A DNA stretch of 64,000 bases from Valencia hispanica (GCA_963556495.2 OY747702.1:21774403-21838402), one strand, 5' to 3'. Shown: positions 46,247 through 59,939, counted from the stretch's first letter. Numbers and translations are program-made. Notes: generated from the letters alone by a model not told the origin.

Positions 46247-48775
46247 ATGAAGCTGATTGTTTTCAGCATCCTGTGTGCATTTCTACACGTCAGTTGCCAA
46301 AATCCTAGGAACCACTGGACTCTGCAGCCAAACGGTATGTTTGGTATTTAGAAAAATAAACTGCTTCTTGGTTTTCAACACAATTTTTTAATGATGCAGC
46401 AACCCTACTTTTGCTTTTAGCTTTGGCTTTTTTGATTTTGACTCATCCCTATTTCTCTTTAAAAGCTATAATTTAGAAGATGTGACAACAGTTGATTATT
46501 TAAAACAAAGAAAAATTAATTACAGAGTTGACTTTTGAAATTTATTAGCATCCTAAATTAGCGATTAATGAAGATAGCACAACTATCATTGCTCAAACAG
46601 CAGAACTCAAAAGGATTAAAAAAACATATTTGTACATCCAACATTTCTGTTAATTGCTCTAAGTATCACTATCTCTCCCTAATTAAACCATAGACATTCC
46701 ACAACATACAGAAAACAGTTTTCTTTTCATAAGCTTCTTACATCCCTGCACTTCCTCTGACTTCATTTATAAAACCATTACTGAAAATAACTAACTTTGA
46801 ATCTTCTTCACTCTAAAACGTATACACTAAAGACCTGTTAGAACTGACAGTCTGATCAACAGTTTGGGCCAATCAAGCCGAAACTCCTTCCAATCCTTTC
46901 AACATACAATTTTTCAGTGCATATTCTAACATTTTCCTTTTTCTGTGTATGCGTGGATTTGTCTCCTCATAGTTCTGGTTGTGGAAGTGGATGGCACTTT
47001 GGGTCAACAGCGAATCAGTTGCCTGGAGATGCCAGAGGATGTTGTAAAGAGAGGCAAGCACAGCCAGGATATATTTTGGAAAAAGAACGGAATAGATGAG
47101 GCGCAGAGAGGCAACTGGTACCAGGTACGGTTGGTGGAAAGCTTGGGAGGAGGCAACTACACCTGCCACAGCCAGGACGGGTCGCTCCTAAATCACACCG
47201 AGGTCCTGATCCAGCAGGACGAAACCAAGAAAAGGAGGATTCTTGTTAAAAACAAGCAAGGTATTGTCTTGCTCAGTAGTACCTATGCTTAACCAGTTAT
47301 TTTCCTTAACAATCTCCTGTCGTCTGGTGGTTTTCATTAGAGGATTATTTGAAGTGTTCCACTCAGAACTACAATGGGGAGTTTCACTGTTCTTGGATGT
47401 GGCACAGCAGTCGTGTTGGGAAAGCTGCATTTATCAAAGCTCAACGGTAAGCTCACAAACTGCATGTATGGTATATCTGACTCTCTAGCAATGACAGATT
47501 TGATACATTTTTTTACAATAGAAAGCTAAATTTCCTTCTTACCTTGGTAAATTACAATTGTAAATGCTCATAAATCATGTTGAGCTGTTTTTGGTGTTCT
47601 CTGCGTCATCTAAACAAACTCACTATTTCAGCATTTCTGATGACCATAACAACCACTGCTCTGTGGACCTCAGCCGCCACCAGTGGATGTGTTCCTCACC
47701 TCAGAGTAACTTCAGCTGCTCTGTGGATGATAGCGGGTCTGGTATTTCCTGCCTGGAGTGGCAGCACTGTCCTTATGGCGAGGAGAAACAGCAGATCCAG
47801 GTCACTGTCTTTGTTAGGACGGATCAGTTTTTGCTGGAGAGCTACTCTAAACAGTTTTACTTGTCGGAAATAGGTGAGACGTTTGCTGCTTTGCCTTGCC
47901 CATGAATTTAATCTCTTTTTTTTAAACATATTTATTTCCTCTGAGTTTATATTGTTTTTATTTGTGCAACCACCTTTGTCAGTGAAACCGGACAAGGTCA
48001 TGATTAGCAAGGTCAACAAAACGGTGGTAGAGTGGAGTTACCCAAGCTCATGGAACACACCCTACTCCTACTTCCCTCTGACTTTCCAGATTTCACAGCT
48101 TAGGGGTCGATGCAGAAAGTGTGAAAACCCATGCACAGACCTGAAACCTTCAAAGGTAAGAGGAAATCCAACATTGGAAGAACTAAAGCAGAGTGAAAAA
48201 CAAAATATGAAAGATTTGGATCAAATGACAAGCGAAATGAAACAATACATAACCTCTTTCATAATGTGTGCCCTGTCTAGGCCTGGACTTTGTGCTCTAC
48301 TGACAACTGCCAGTTTAAAGTGAAACGCAAGGTTAAGGTTGTGTGTGTCAGAGCGAAAGATGCTCTCTGTGACTCACAGTGGAGCGAATGGACCCACGTC
48401 AGGTTGGTGCCTCTCAGTGGTAAAATATAGGAGATTGTCACACTTATTCCACTACGCAACTGAGACACACTGACATCACTGTTTCCCCACATGGTGCCTG
48501 TCACCTGATTCTCTTCCTCTCAGTAAAACTAACATGTATACATCTTCATAGTAGCTGTAATTATCTACAAGACTGTTGCATTGGGTTAGTTCTGCTTTTT
48601 GTACCTGTGTGCCTGCCAACATGGTCCTTTTGTGGTTTTCAAACTCTTTTTTCTAGTTTCTACAGAAACTTTGGTGTGTTGAAGTTGAAATTACAAATGA
48701 GTGAGTAATTTATTATGTCTTTGTTACAGAATGAAAACAGCCGGGACAAACAGAAGAAGGATACTGATTATATAA
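46247..48775 (+). CDS. il12b: Interleukin-12 subunit beta (p40)
   Basis: Secreted cytokine subunit that pairs with p35 (IL-12) or p19 (IL-23) to signal through IL-12-family receptors. Seven coding exons with GT-AG introns: 46247-46334, 46973-47260, 47341-47446, 47632-47873, 47983-48155, 48281-48402 and 48730-48775. They join in frame to 1065 nt, or 354 residues (human p40 has 328). Residues 1-17 (MKLIVFSILCAFLHVSC) are a signal peptide. An Ig domain (about 30-112) has C46 and C94 in GNYTCHS. A first fibronectin domain (about 115-240) begins with the C131/C142 pair (QNYNGEFHCSW). A second (about 243-345) begins KPDKVMISKVNKTVVEWSYP and ends with the receptor-type WSEW at 333-336. N-glycosylation sites include N91, N103 and an NFS. 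The C-terminal tail NRRRILII extends past the human end. Teleosts have several p40 paralogues, and I do not decide which this is. All splice sites are consensus and there is no internal stop. Confidence 0.93.
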
Positions 48776-48867
48776 TTTGATTCCAATGGACATTCCATAC
48801 TGTTTTTTATACTTTTAATTTATTGAACAATGCAGTGTTTGTAAGCTATGTTATTAATATGAGATTT

Positions 48868-48873
48868 AATAAA
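48868..48873 (+). terminator. Polyadenylation signal of the p40 gene
   Basis: AATAAA, 93 bp after the stop codon at 48773-48775, giving a short 3' untranslated region. Confidence 0.6.
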
Positions 48874-48875
48874 AT

Positions 48876-49291
48876 AAGATGGCACCATGGCCTTGTTTTC
48901 TGCTGAATGTATGACTTCACTGCTTTTCATGTATTGAATTTCTTTCAGTTTTACAGGTATTGCCATCCAGCTTTCAGGCATAGCTAAATAATTTAAAGAA
49001 TGTTGCTGGATTCAATGCTTTGTCCAAAACTTTTGTCACTACATTGTGCTTTTGAAGTAATTGAGCCTTCTTGTCTGGACAAAAGTACAGTCACTGTTTT
49101 GTGTTTTACCAATGAACGATAGTTGCTGCTTTTGGGTTTACTCCTTGTACCAAACCAGTTAGGTCAAAGCAAGGCTGTTTTATTAAAACTCCTCTCCCTT
49201 TTTAAGACAAACTTAACAACAATTAGTGCACTTTGAACTTTATTTGTTGAACATTTACCAGCATTAGCTAATTCATATAAGACTTGCAATA
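48876..49291. other. No recognised feature
   Basis: Intergenic sequence downstream of the p40 gene; nothing identified. Confidence 0.4.
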
Positions 49292-49664
49292 TCCATCCAT
49301 CCATTCTCTATACTGCTTATTCTTGCAGGGTTGTGGGTGACTGGTGCCTATCTTCAGTGGTCATAGGGCAAGAGGCAGGGTACACTCTGGACAGGTAGCC
49401 AGTACATTCCAGGGCAACACAGTAAAACAAAGGACAAACAACTGTGAACACATACACTCACACCTAAGGACAATTTAGAGAGACCAATTCATCTAACAGT
49501 CATATTTTTGGACTGTAGGAAGAAATGGTAGTACCCAGAGAGAACACACGCATGCACAGAAAGAACAAACAAGTTCCAGGCAGAAAGGCCAGGATTCAAA
49601 CCCAGCTCTCAGGAGCATCTTGTTGCAAGGCAACAGCGCTACCAACTGCGCCACTGTGAAGCCA
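49292..49664 (-). repeat. tRNA-derived SINE, about 370 bp
   Basis: On the minus strand the tRNA-like head reads 'cacagtggcgcagttggtag' (A box TGGCGCAGTTGG) followed by the B box GGGTTTGAATCCT (49591-49603). The body continues to the tail 'tccatccatccattctct' at 49292. Fragments of the same family are at 38798-38885 and 58930-59118. Confidence 0.7.
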
Positions 49665-50148
49665 CATCAAATCATGTGAGAAATCCTGTTTGTTCTGCAG
49701 GTTCTATCTTTCAAAAGAGCTTTGAGAAAAGAGGCAAGTAGAAGGCAATGACATACAGTAATAGAGCAGACACCATACACCCACTATCCAAAGTAAAGTA
49801 ATCTAAAAACTGAGGAGCTCAAACATCCATCCACACTGAAAAATTTGATCTTGGCCTATTTAGATATAACTTAATATATTTTGGTAGATATTTTTGATTT
49901 TAATGTGTAATCTACATCTACATATAAAATGTAAATAAATTCAGATTAAATTGTCTGCGTTTAAAATGAGTGAATTTGACTTAATAAAAAACAACTTGGA
50001 CCACATGAGTACTTTCTAATCCTCCATTGAAACTACACAACCTGAACAGTTGGTGGCAGTAGTACACCAAACTGGCATGTAAACCACCAATAAATTTAAA
50101 GAAGATGAACACATGAGTACTTCGCATGTAATAACATATATATATATA
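49665..50148. other. No recognised feature
   Basis: AT-rich; ends in the (TA)n where the following LINE is inserted. Confidence 0.4.
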
Positions 50149-52775
50149 TCCATCCATCCATTTTCTTCCGCTTATCCGGGGTCGGGTCGCGGGGGCAGCA
50201 GCCTAAGCAAAGAGACCCAGACTTCCCTCTCCCCAGCCACTTGTTCCAGCTCCTCGGGAGGAACCCCAAGGCGCTCCCAGGCCAGCCGAGAAACATAGTC
50301 CCTCCAGCGTGTCCTGGGCCTTCCCCTGGGCCTCCTCCCGGTGAGACGTGCCTGAAACACCTCACCAGGGAGGCGTCCAGGAGGCATCCTGACCAGATGC
50401 CCGAGCCACCTCAACTGACTCCTCTCGATGTGGAGAAGCAGCGGCTCTACTCTGAGCCCCCTCCGGATGACTGAGCTTCTCACCCTATCTCTAAGGGAGA
50501 GCCCAGACACTCTGCGGAGGAAACTCATTTCAGCCGCTTGTATCCGTGATCTCGTTCTTTCGGTCACCACCCAGAGTTCGTGACCATAGATGAGGGTAGG
50601 AACGTAGATCGACCGGTAAATCGAGAGCTTCGCCTTTTGGCTCAGCTCTCTCTTCACCACGACAGACCGGTAGAGCACCCGCATAACTGCAGATGCCCCA
50701 CCAATCCGTCTATCGATCTCCCGCTCCATTTTCCCCTAATTCGTGAACAAGACCCCCAGATACTTAAACTCCTCCACTTGGGGAAGGACCCCATCCCTGA
50801 CCCGGAGGAGGCACCCCACCCTTTTCCGGCTCAAGACCATGGCCTCGGATTTGGAGGTGCTGATTCTCATCCCAGCCGCTTCACACTCGGCTGCGAACAG
50901 CTCCAGCGAAAGCTGTAGATCACGCTCCGATGAAGCCAACAGGACCACATCATCTGCAAAAAGCAGAGACCCGATCCTGAGGCCACCAAAACGGATCCCC
51001 GCAACGCCTTGGCTGCGCCTAGAAATCCTGTCCATAAAAGTTAGGAACAGGATCGGTGACAAAGGGCAACCTTGGCGGAGTCCAACTCTCACCGGAAACA
51101 AGCCCGACTTACTGCCGGCAATGCGAACCAAACTCTGGCACCGGTCGTACAGGGACCTAACAGCCCGTATCAAGGGGCCCGGTACCCCATACTCCCGGAG
51201 CACCCCCCACAGGGCCCCCCGAGGGACACGGTCGAACGCCTTCTCCAAGTCCACAAAACACATGTAGACCGGTTGGGCGAACTCCCACGCACCCTCCAGG
51301 ACCCTGCTGAGGGTGTAGAGCTGGTCCAGTGTTCCACGGCCAGGACGAAAACCGCATTGTTCCTCCTGGATCCGAGGTTCGACTATCCGTCGGACCCTCC
51401 TCTCCAGAACCCCTGAATAGACCTTACCAGGGAGGCTCAGAAGTGTGATCCCCCTGTAGTTGGAACACACCCTGTGGTCCCCCTTTTTAAACAGGGGGAC
51501 CACCACCCCGGTCTGCCAATCCAAGGGAACTGCCCCCGATGTCCACGCAATATTGCAGAGCCGCGTTAACCAACACAGCCCCACAACATCCAGAGCCTTG
51601 AGGAACTCCGGTCGAATCTCATCCACCCCCGGAGCCCTGCCACCGAGGAGCTTTTTAACGACCTCGGTGACCTCGGCACCAGAGATTGGAGAGCCCGACC
51701 CCAAGTCCCCCAGCCCTGCTTCCAGATTGGAAGGCGTGCCGGTGGGATTGAGGAGGTCTTCGAAGTATTCCATCCACCGACCCAAAACGTCCCGCATCGA
51801 GGTCAGCAGCACACCATCCCCACTGTAAACAGTGTTGGTGGCAGACCGCTTTCCCCCCCTGAGACGCCGGATGGTGGACCAGAATCGCTTCGAAGCCGTA
51901 CGGAAGTCGTTTTCCATGGTCTCTCCAAACTCCTCCCACGCCCGAGTTTTTGCCTCAGCAACCATCCGAGCCGCATCCCGCTTGGCCTGTCGGTACCTAT
52001 CAGCTGCTTCAGGGGTCCCACAAGCCAAAAAGACCCGGTAGGACTCCTTCTTCAGCCTGACAGCATCCCTTACCGCCGGTGTCCACCACCGGGTTCGGGG
52101 GTTGCCGCCGCGACAGGCACCGACCACCTTGCGGCCACAGCTTCGGTCAGCCGCCTCGGCAATGGAGGCGCAGAACATGGTCCACTCGGACTCGATGTCC
52201 CCCGCCTCCCCCGGGACGTGTTCAAAGTTCTGCCGGAGGTGTGAGTTAAAGCTCCTTCTGACAGGAGACTCTGCCAGACGTTCCCAGCAGACCCTCACAA
52301 CACGTTTAGGCCTTCCAGGTCTGTCCGGCGTCCTCCCCCACCATCGGAGCCGACTCACCACCAGGTAGTGGTCAGTGGACAGCTCTGCCCCTCTCTTCAC
52401 CCGAGTGTCCAAAACATGCGGCCGCAGATCAGATGAGACGACAACCAAGTCGATCATTGAGCTGCGGCCTAAGGTGTCCTGGTGCCAAGTGCACATATGG
52501 ACACCTTTATGCTTGAACATGGTGTTTGTTATGGACAATCCATGACAAGCACAGAAGTCCAATAACAAGACACCACTCGGGTTTAGATCGGGGGGGCCAT
52601 TCCGCCCAACCACACACCTCCAGGTCTCACTGTCATTGCCCACGTGAGCGTTGAAGTCCCCCAGCAGAACAAGGGAGTCCCCAGGAGGAGCACTCTCCAG
52701 CACCCCTTCCAAAGACTCCAAGAAGGGTGGGTAATCTAATCTGCTGTTTGGCGCGTAAGCACAAACAACAACCCC
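50149..52775 (-). mobile_element. RTE-clade (Rex3-like) LINE, 5'-truncated
   Basis: GC-rich block in an AT-rich background. The minus-strand protein starts within the endonuclease ([20 protein letters not shown] near 52775) and runs for about 870 codons to the C-terminus at 50172. It is followed by the 3' terminus 'cttccgcttatccggggtc' (+ strand text) and an ATGG-type tail. TA repeats flank both sides. The element matches the Rex3 type abundant in teleosts. Domains are given in the coding entry. Confidence 0.9.
50172..52775 (-). pseudogene. LINE endonuclease-reverse transcriptase with one internal stop
   Basis: Order on the minus strand: endonuclease remainder ([38 protein letters not shown]); linker; reverse transcriptase with [64 protein letters not shown] and the catalytic [10 protein letters not shown]; and the C-terminal domain (PTLIYGHELWV, RRVSGLSLRDRVRSS, LGHLVRMPPGRLPGEVF, RRPRGRPRTRWRDYV). 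One codon is a stop: KYLGVLFTN, then TAG near 50737, then GKMEREIDRRIG. A single change from GAG would explain it. The frame is otherwise open throughout, so the copy is young. The missing N-terminus removes the first endonuclease motifs. Confidence 0.9.
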
Positions 52776-52792
52776 CTATATATATATATATT

Positions 52793-53520
<728 letters not shown>

Positions 53521-53525
53521 GTATA

Positions 53526-55114
<1,589 letters not shown>

Positions 55115-55116
55115 CT

Positions 55117-56517
55117 ATCTCAGCAAAAAAAGAAACGTCCTCTGACTTTCAACTGTTTTTACTTTCAGTAAACTTAATGTGTGTAAATATTTGTATGAAC
55201 ACTAAAATAGTCAACACCATAAGACATAAACTAAAAATGTATCACAGACATGTGACTAACAGAAATAGAATAATGTGTCCTTGAATGAAGGGAGGCTCAA
55301 AATCAAAAGTACCAGTCAGTATCTGATGTGGCCACCAGCTGCTTGAAGTACTGCAGTGCATCTCCTCCTCATGGACTGGACCAGATTTGTAAGTTCTTGC
55401 TGTGAGATGTTACTCCACTCTTCCACCAAGGCACTTGCAAGTTCCTGGACATTTCTGGGGGGAATGGTCCTAGCCCTCACCCTGCGATCCAACAGGTCCC
55501 AGATGTGCTCAATGGGATAGAGATCCGGGCTCTTCGCTGGCCATGGCAGAACACTGACATTGCTGTCATGCAGAAACTCAAGCACAGAACGAGCAGTATG
55601 GCTGGTGGCATTGTCCTGCTGGAGGATCATGTCCGGATGAGCATGCATAAAGGGTACCACATGAGGGAGGAGGATGTCTTCCCTGTACCGCAAGGCATTG
55701 AGATTGCCTGCAATGACAACAAGCTCAGTCCGATGGTGATGTGATATACCGCCCCAGACCATGACGGACCCCCCACCTCCAAATCGATCCCGCTCCAGGG
55801 TCATCAGTGAAGAGCACTTTTTGCCACTCCTGTCTGGTCCAGCGAAGGTGGGTTTGTGCCCATGTGTTGCTGGTGATGTCTGGTAAGGACCTGCCTTACA
55901 ACAGGCCTACAAGCCCTCAGTCCAGCCTCTCTCAGCCTATTGCGGACAGTCTGAGCACTGATGGAGGGATTGTGTGTTCCTGGTGTGACTCGGGCAGTTG
56001 TTGTGGCCATCCTGTACCTGTCACGCAGGTGTGATATTTGGATGTACCGATCCTGTGCAGGTGTTGTTACACGTGGTCTTCCACTGCGAGGATGATCAGC
56101 TGTCCTTCCTTTCTCCCTGTAGGGCTGTCTTAGGCGTCTCACAGTGCGGACATGGCAATTTATTGCCCTAGCCACATCAGCAGTCCTCATGCCTCCCTGC
56201 AGCATGCCTAATGCACGTTCATGCAGATGAGCAGGGACCCTGGGCATCTTTCTTTGGGTGTTTTTCACAGTCGGTAGACAAGTCTCTTTAGTGTCCTACG
56301 TTTTTAGAACTGTGACCTTAAATGCCTACTTTCTGTAAGCTGTTAAGGTCTTAATGACCATTCCACAGGTGCATGTTAATTGATTATGGTTAATTGAACA
56401 TGCATGGAAAACATTGTTTAAACCCTTTACAAGAAGATCTGTAAAGTTATTTGGATTTTTACAACGTTATTGTTGAAATACACAGTCCTGAAAAAGGGAT
56501 GTTTCTTTTTTTGCTGA

Positions 56518-56520
<3 letters not shown>
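55117..56520 (-). mobile_element. Tc1-family transposon of a different family, about 1.4 kb
   Basis: The inverted terminal repeats share CTCAGCAAAAAAAGAAAC (55120 on the + strand and, reverse-complemented, near 56517). TA repeats abut both ends, so the exact TA duplication cannot be read. A transposase gene in minus orientation fills the interior. Confidence 0.88.
55316..56268 (-). pseudogene. Tc1-family transposase, frameshifted
   Basis: The N-terminal frame (55804-56268) has two helix-turn-helix units (LHERALGMLQGGMRTADVAR, CHVRTVRRLRQPYREKGRT) and a GRPR-type linker (HPRSGRPRVTT). After HHQQHM a one-base shift leads into WAQTHLRWTRQEWQKVLFTD, which carries the first catalytic D. A second shift then enters the frame at 55316-55804: LERDRFGGGGSVMVWGGISH, QQDNATSHTARS and SPDLYPIEHIWD. 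The last D and E are 34 residues apart. All three catalytic residues survive, but in different frames. Confidence 0.88.

Positions 56521-56606
<86 letters not shown>
56520..56606 (+). repeat. (TA)n microsatellite
   Basis: About 87 bp of TA repeats at the right edge of the transposon cluster. Confidence 0.97.
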
Positions 56607-56610
<4 letters not shown>

Positions 56611-56751
56611 GAATTTTGATTGATAATTGTGAAAGTCCTCTTTGAAATGATTTTCAACATATTAACAAATCAAAAATGCATACGTTTGCAAGTTTAAAAC
56701 ATTGGATTTGTTCTTTCTCTCTTATTTTTCTAATTTGCAAATCTTTTACAG

Positions 56752-57564
56752 CCTGCAAGTGATGTTGAAGAGTAGCAGTTCTTAAGGGACTTTGCCTTTA
56801 CCTTGGTGAGGATGAAGAACGGCTTATTCGAGAGTACACAGTAAGACTTATTAACATCTTGGTTTTTTGGGGGGGGGGGTTTCATTTAACCCTCCATTGA
56901 TATATTCTATGATTGGGGTTACACAGTGATTGGCAGAATACACGTTGCTACTAGAATCCACATGGCCTACCAAGTGTTCCTGTCTGTCACATGTTTTTAC
57001 CAGACGTGGGTCTTTTCAGAAGGTCGCTTGCAGTTCAATTCAGTGGGAGAAGTGATCGTTAACTCTAAATGAATTTACAAAATGCAAAATGAGTATTTGG
57101 CTGGATTGCCAACCATACTTGGTTCCAATTTATATACTTTAAATGCTTTCGTTTAACAAGAAAAATTATAGTCTGTACCATAATTCCATTTAACTGGGGC
57201 CCTGAATGTTTTTTGGGTTTTTTGCCTTTGTTGACTATTCAGGACATTGAAGGCGATGGCATCCAGAGAGACCTGTAGATGTAGACCATGGGTGTCTATG
57301 CCATCAACAAAGAGGGTGAAAGAAATATACATTATGATGACGTTGGAATATTTGTTGAAGGCGAGATCATCATGGACAACATTCAGTCTCCAGCCCTGGC
57401 TTCTGCAGTGATTCTTGGAGTAATCTATGCTCTTAATCTGGCCTACCCCAAGGATTTAAGGCACTACTATGAATTCATTCAGAAAGTGCTGATGAGATTG
57501 GATGGAGAAAAGCTTTCCCTTCAAAGTCCTTGGACTTAAGAACAAAATTGGTGGTGGACAGTAA
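56752..57564 (+). pseudogene. Decayed two-exon gene fragment, teleost family of unknown function
   Basis: Exon-like piece 56752-56840 (acceptor 'cttttacag', donor 'acacagtaagac') encodes LKGLCLYLGEDEERLIREYT in one frame and PASDVEE followed by a stop in another, so a shift is needed inside it. After a GT-AG intron (56841-57242), 57243-57564 reads DIEGDGIQRDL, two stops in close succession, then MGVYAINKEGERNIHYDDVG, IFVEGEI, VILGVIYALNLAYPKDLRHY and YEFIQKVLMRLDGEKLS, then needs another shift to give FKVLGLKNKIGGGQ. I remember similar C-terminal domains (MGIYVI...GLIYALNLxYPxxL...FQK) in uncharacterised teleost proteins, but have no name or function. The retained intron argues against a processed copy. 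Confidence 0.6.
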
Positions 57565-57951
57565 GCTTTTTGGTGTTATACTAGTAAACATCACCATGCT
57601 GCTTTAAATGTAGCTTTGAAATGCTGCTACTTTGAGGAAGAGAGGGTACTTTGTGAGAAGGGACATACAACCAATAGTGACTTTTCAACTACTTGGAGTA
57701 GGACTGTTAACATAATAGTTTTTTTGTTTATGATTTATCCTGTGATGCCTTGGTTGTATACATTTTGGGTTTTTTTTATATACCTATACACTTCATGCCT
57801 ATACGTGCAGGTCAATTTTGTTACAATATCACCAGCAATTCAGTTATGTTTCTTTAACAGAAAGGTCGTTTTTTTTAGAGCAAAATTGTGTTCCATTGAG
57901 GTTATATATTGCTGTTAAATTTCACTACTGTAAATATTGAAAGAAAAAAAG
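57565..57951. other. No recognised feature
   Basis: T-rich sequence downstream of the decayed gene, possibly its former 3' untranslated region. Confidence 0.35.
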
Positions 57952-58299
57952 CTTAAAGTAACACAACCATTTGGGCAAAAATGCTCATTGTCCACCTCCC
58001 CTCAAGTTCAACAATTTAGTTTTACCTTTACCCTGTTCTTCCAGCTGTTCCGAGTCTGGCGACCCTATTTGTGGCTTTAGTTTAGCATGAAATCATCGAA
58101 TCGGATGAGACCATTATGAATTAGCATTAGGGGCTAATGGTCTAATCCGATTCAATGATTCATGCTAAACTAAAGCCACAAATGGGTTCGCCAGACTCAG
58201 CAACGGCTGGATGAACAGGGGAAAGGTAAAACTCAATTGTTTAACTCGAGGGGAGGTGGAAAATGAGCCTAATTGCCCAAATGGTGGTGTCACTTTAAG
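57952..58299. mobile_element. 348-bp foldback (long inverted repeat) element
   Basis: The whole block is one imperfect palindrome. The outer arms read AAAGTAACACAACCATTTGG on the left and, reverse-complemented, AAAGTGACACCACCATTTGG on the right. The arms stay paired for about 160 bp to a short loop near 58118-58134. TTAA lies at both outer edges (57953-57956 and 58295-58298). It is non-coding and consistent with a foldback MITE of a TTAA-targeting superfamily. Confidence 0.85.
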
Positions 58300-58929
58300 T
58301 CTCCCACTGGGGTGGTACCAGGGACTCCAGGTAAAGTCTGTCATAATGTGGAGTAATATTTATAGATTTTGTTTTCCCCCTTCAATTTTTTTGGGAAATT
58401 TATCTGTGCTGAAAAACTGCTTATTTTTCACAATTAAGAAGTGAAAGTATTTTTTTTAATTATAGATTTTAACAGCCATTGTTTACAGCTAATATAAGAA
58501 TAATAGTTCTGTGCGTTGTTACAGATGCTTGTCTCATAAAGATAACTGAATCTGCAAAGTTGAGAAAATAAAGATAACAAAAAGGCATTTTGTAAATTTG
58601 ATTTTTTTTAATTAGAGGCACTGGAATCTTTTATTGGAATTAACTTAATTTAAAAGAGAGGTAATTACATAATTTTATTGTGCTGGATATACCTTTCATA
58701 TTTGAGTTAAGATTAATTGATTTATTCTATTACATCTAGCATTTGATCAATTGGAATTACTAAGAACATTTGAATAATGTCTACACTGAATAATTGAGTT
58801 AAATTGGCAAAAAATATATAAATTACATTTACTTAAAATTATGTAGAGTTTACTAAAATATATATATTTGGATTTACATAAATTTATTGCGTGCAACCAC
58901 TTGACGAAATAAAATTGAGTAAATTCAAC
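58300..58929. other. No recognised feature
   Basis: AT-rich; nothing identified. Confidence 0.4.
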
Positions 58930-59118
58930 TAAACACACAATTTAAAGAGACCAATTCACCTAACAGTCACGTTTTTGGACTGTGGTGGAAGCTGGAGTAC
59001 CCGGAGAGAACATGCAAACTCCACGCAGAAAGACCCCAGGCTGGGATTCAAACCTGGAACCTTCTTGCTGCAAGGCAACAGTTCACAACAAAATCACAAC
59101 TGTGCCATTGTGCAGCCT
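58930..59118 (-). repeat. SINE fragment, same family as 49292-49664
   Basis: The text 'gagaccaattcacctaacag', 'tacccggagagaacatgcaa' and 'ctgggattcaaacctggaac' matches the tRNA-proximal half of the SINE, including the B box (complement GGTTTGAATCC). Confidence 0.7.
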
Positions 59119-59312
59119 GAGCTTAGACATAGTTCCTCAAATATCCCGAGAGAGGAAGCTCATATATGGCACAATAGAAGGCTTGATGATCTAACTGCAT
59201 GGCTTTGACTTTTCAAGAAATGAAAGCACTCAGGCATTTAAATGTTTCAGCATCTCTAATTGCTAACATTTTCAGTAACACTCTAGTATGACAGACTGTG
59301 TGAACTATGACT

Positions 59313-59420
59313 AGTGTATTCACACCAGGAAGGTCCGATAGTGCACTTGTTTTGGTCCAGACCAAATTCTTTTTTTTTTTCGTTTTTCTTTTTCTTTTTG
59401 CTGCAGTTGCTATTCACACT
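59313..59420. repeat. Fragment of the 1.36-kb DNA transposon family
   Basis: The text 'tgtattcacaccaggaaggt', 'ttttggtccagaccaaattc' and 'gctattcacactgcaaatgc' matches the terminal region of copy 1 (1636-2997). Confidence 0.55.
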
Positions 59421-59484
59421 GCAAATGCAACAGGGCCAGAGTTTCTCAACAGAAAGACGTGTGCTAAGATCTTTCAGCCATAGT

Positions 59485-59900
59485 TGAACAATCAGAATCG
59501 GAATCAGAAAGGGTTTATTGCCAAATGTTGGGCAGGTTTACAACATTAGGAAATTGCTGCGATACTTTGTGGAAATGACAAAGACAAACACTTAAATAAA
59601 AATAAAAATATAATATGCTAAACAGATTGATATATACATGAGTGCAGGTAACGATGGGTGCAAATCAGACGGGTGCAAAAAAAAAAAAACCACAATATGG
59701 GTCATGTAACTGAGCGGGTGGTGGGAACAGTCTTAGGGTTACTGTTCGTGAGTCCAACAGCAGAGGGGAAGAAACTGTTCTTATGGCGAGAGGTTCTGGT
59801 CCGAATAGACCGGCGCCTTCTGCCCGAGGGGAGCAGGTCAAACCAGCCATGTGAAAAAAGGTCAACATCCACCTCCATTATCCTCCTAACTGTGCATTGT
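59485..59900. repeat. Dispersed repeat ('gaatcagaaagggtttattg')
   Basis: Starts 'cagaatcggaatcagaaagg' and contains 'gtgagtccaacagcagaggg' and 'cgccttctgcccgagggga', words I know from an abundant fish repeat. It has a short A-run. The class is undetermined. Confidence 0.5.
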
Positions 59901-59939
59901 AATTATTGTTCTGGTTGCTGATATTGAATAGTTTAGTCA

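Noticed and set aside
47874..48323. 149-codon frame reading through introns of the p40 gene
   Set aside because: It joins exon 5 with intron sequence; consensus splice sites define the real exons.
50580..52368. Plus-strand frames of 60-174 codons in the RTE/Rex3-type LINE
   Set aside because: Antisense shadows of the GC-rich LINE coding strand.
57616..57918. 100-codon plus-strand frame after the decayed gene
   Set aside because: T-rich translation without motif, probably a former untranslated region.
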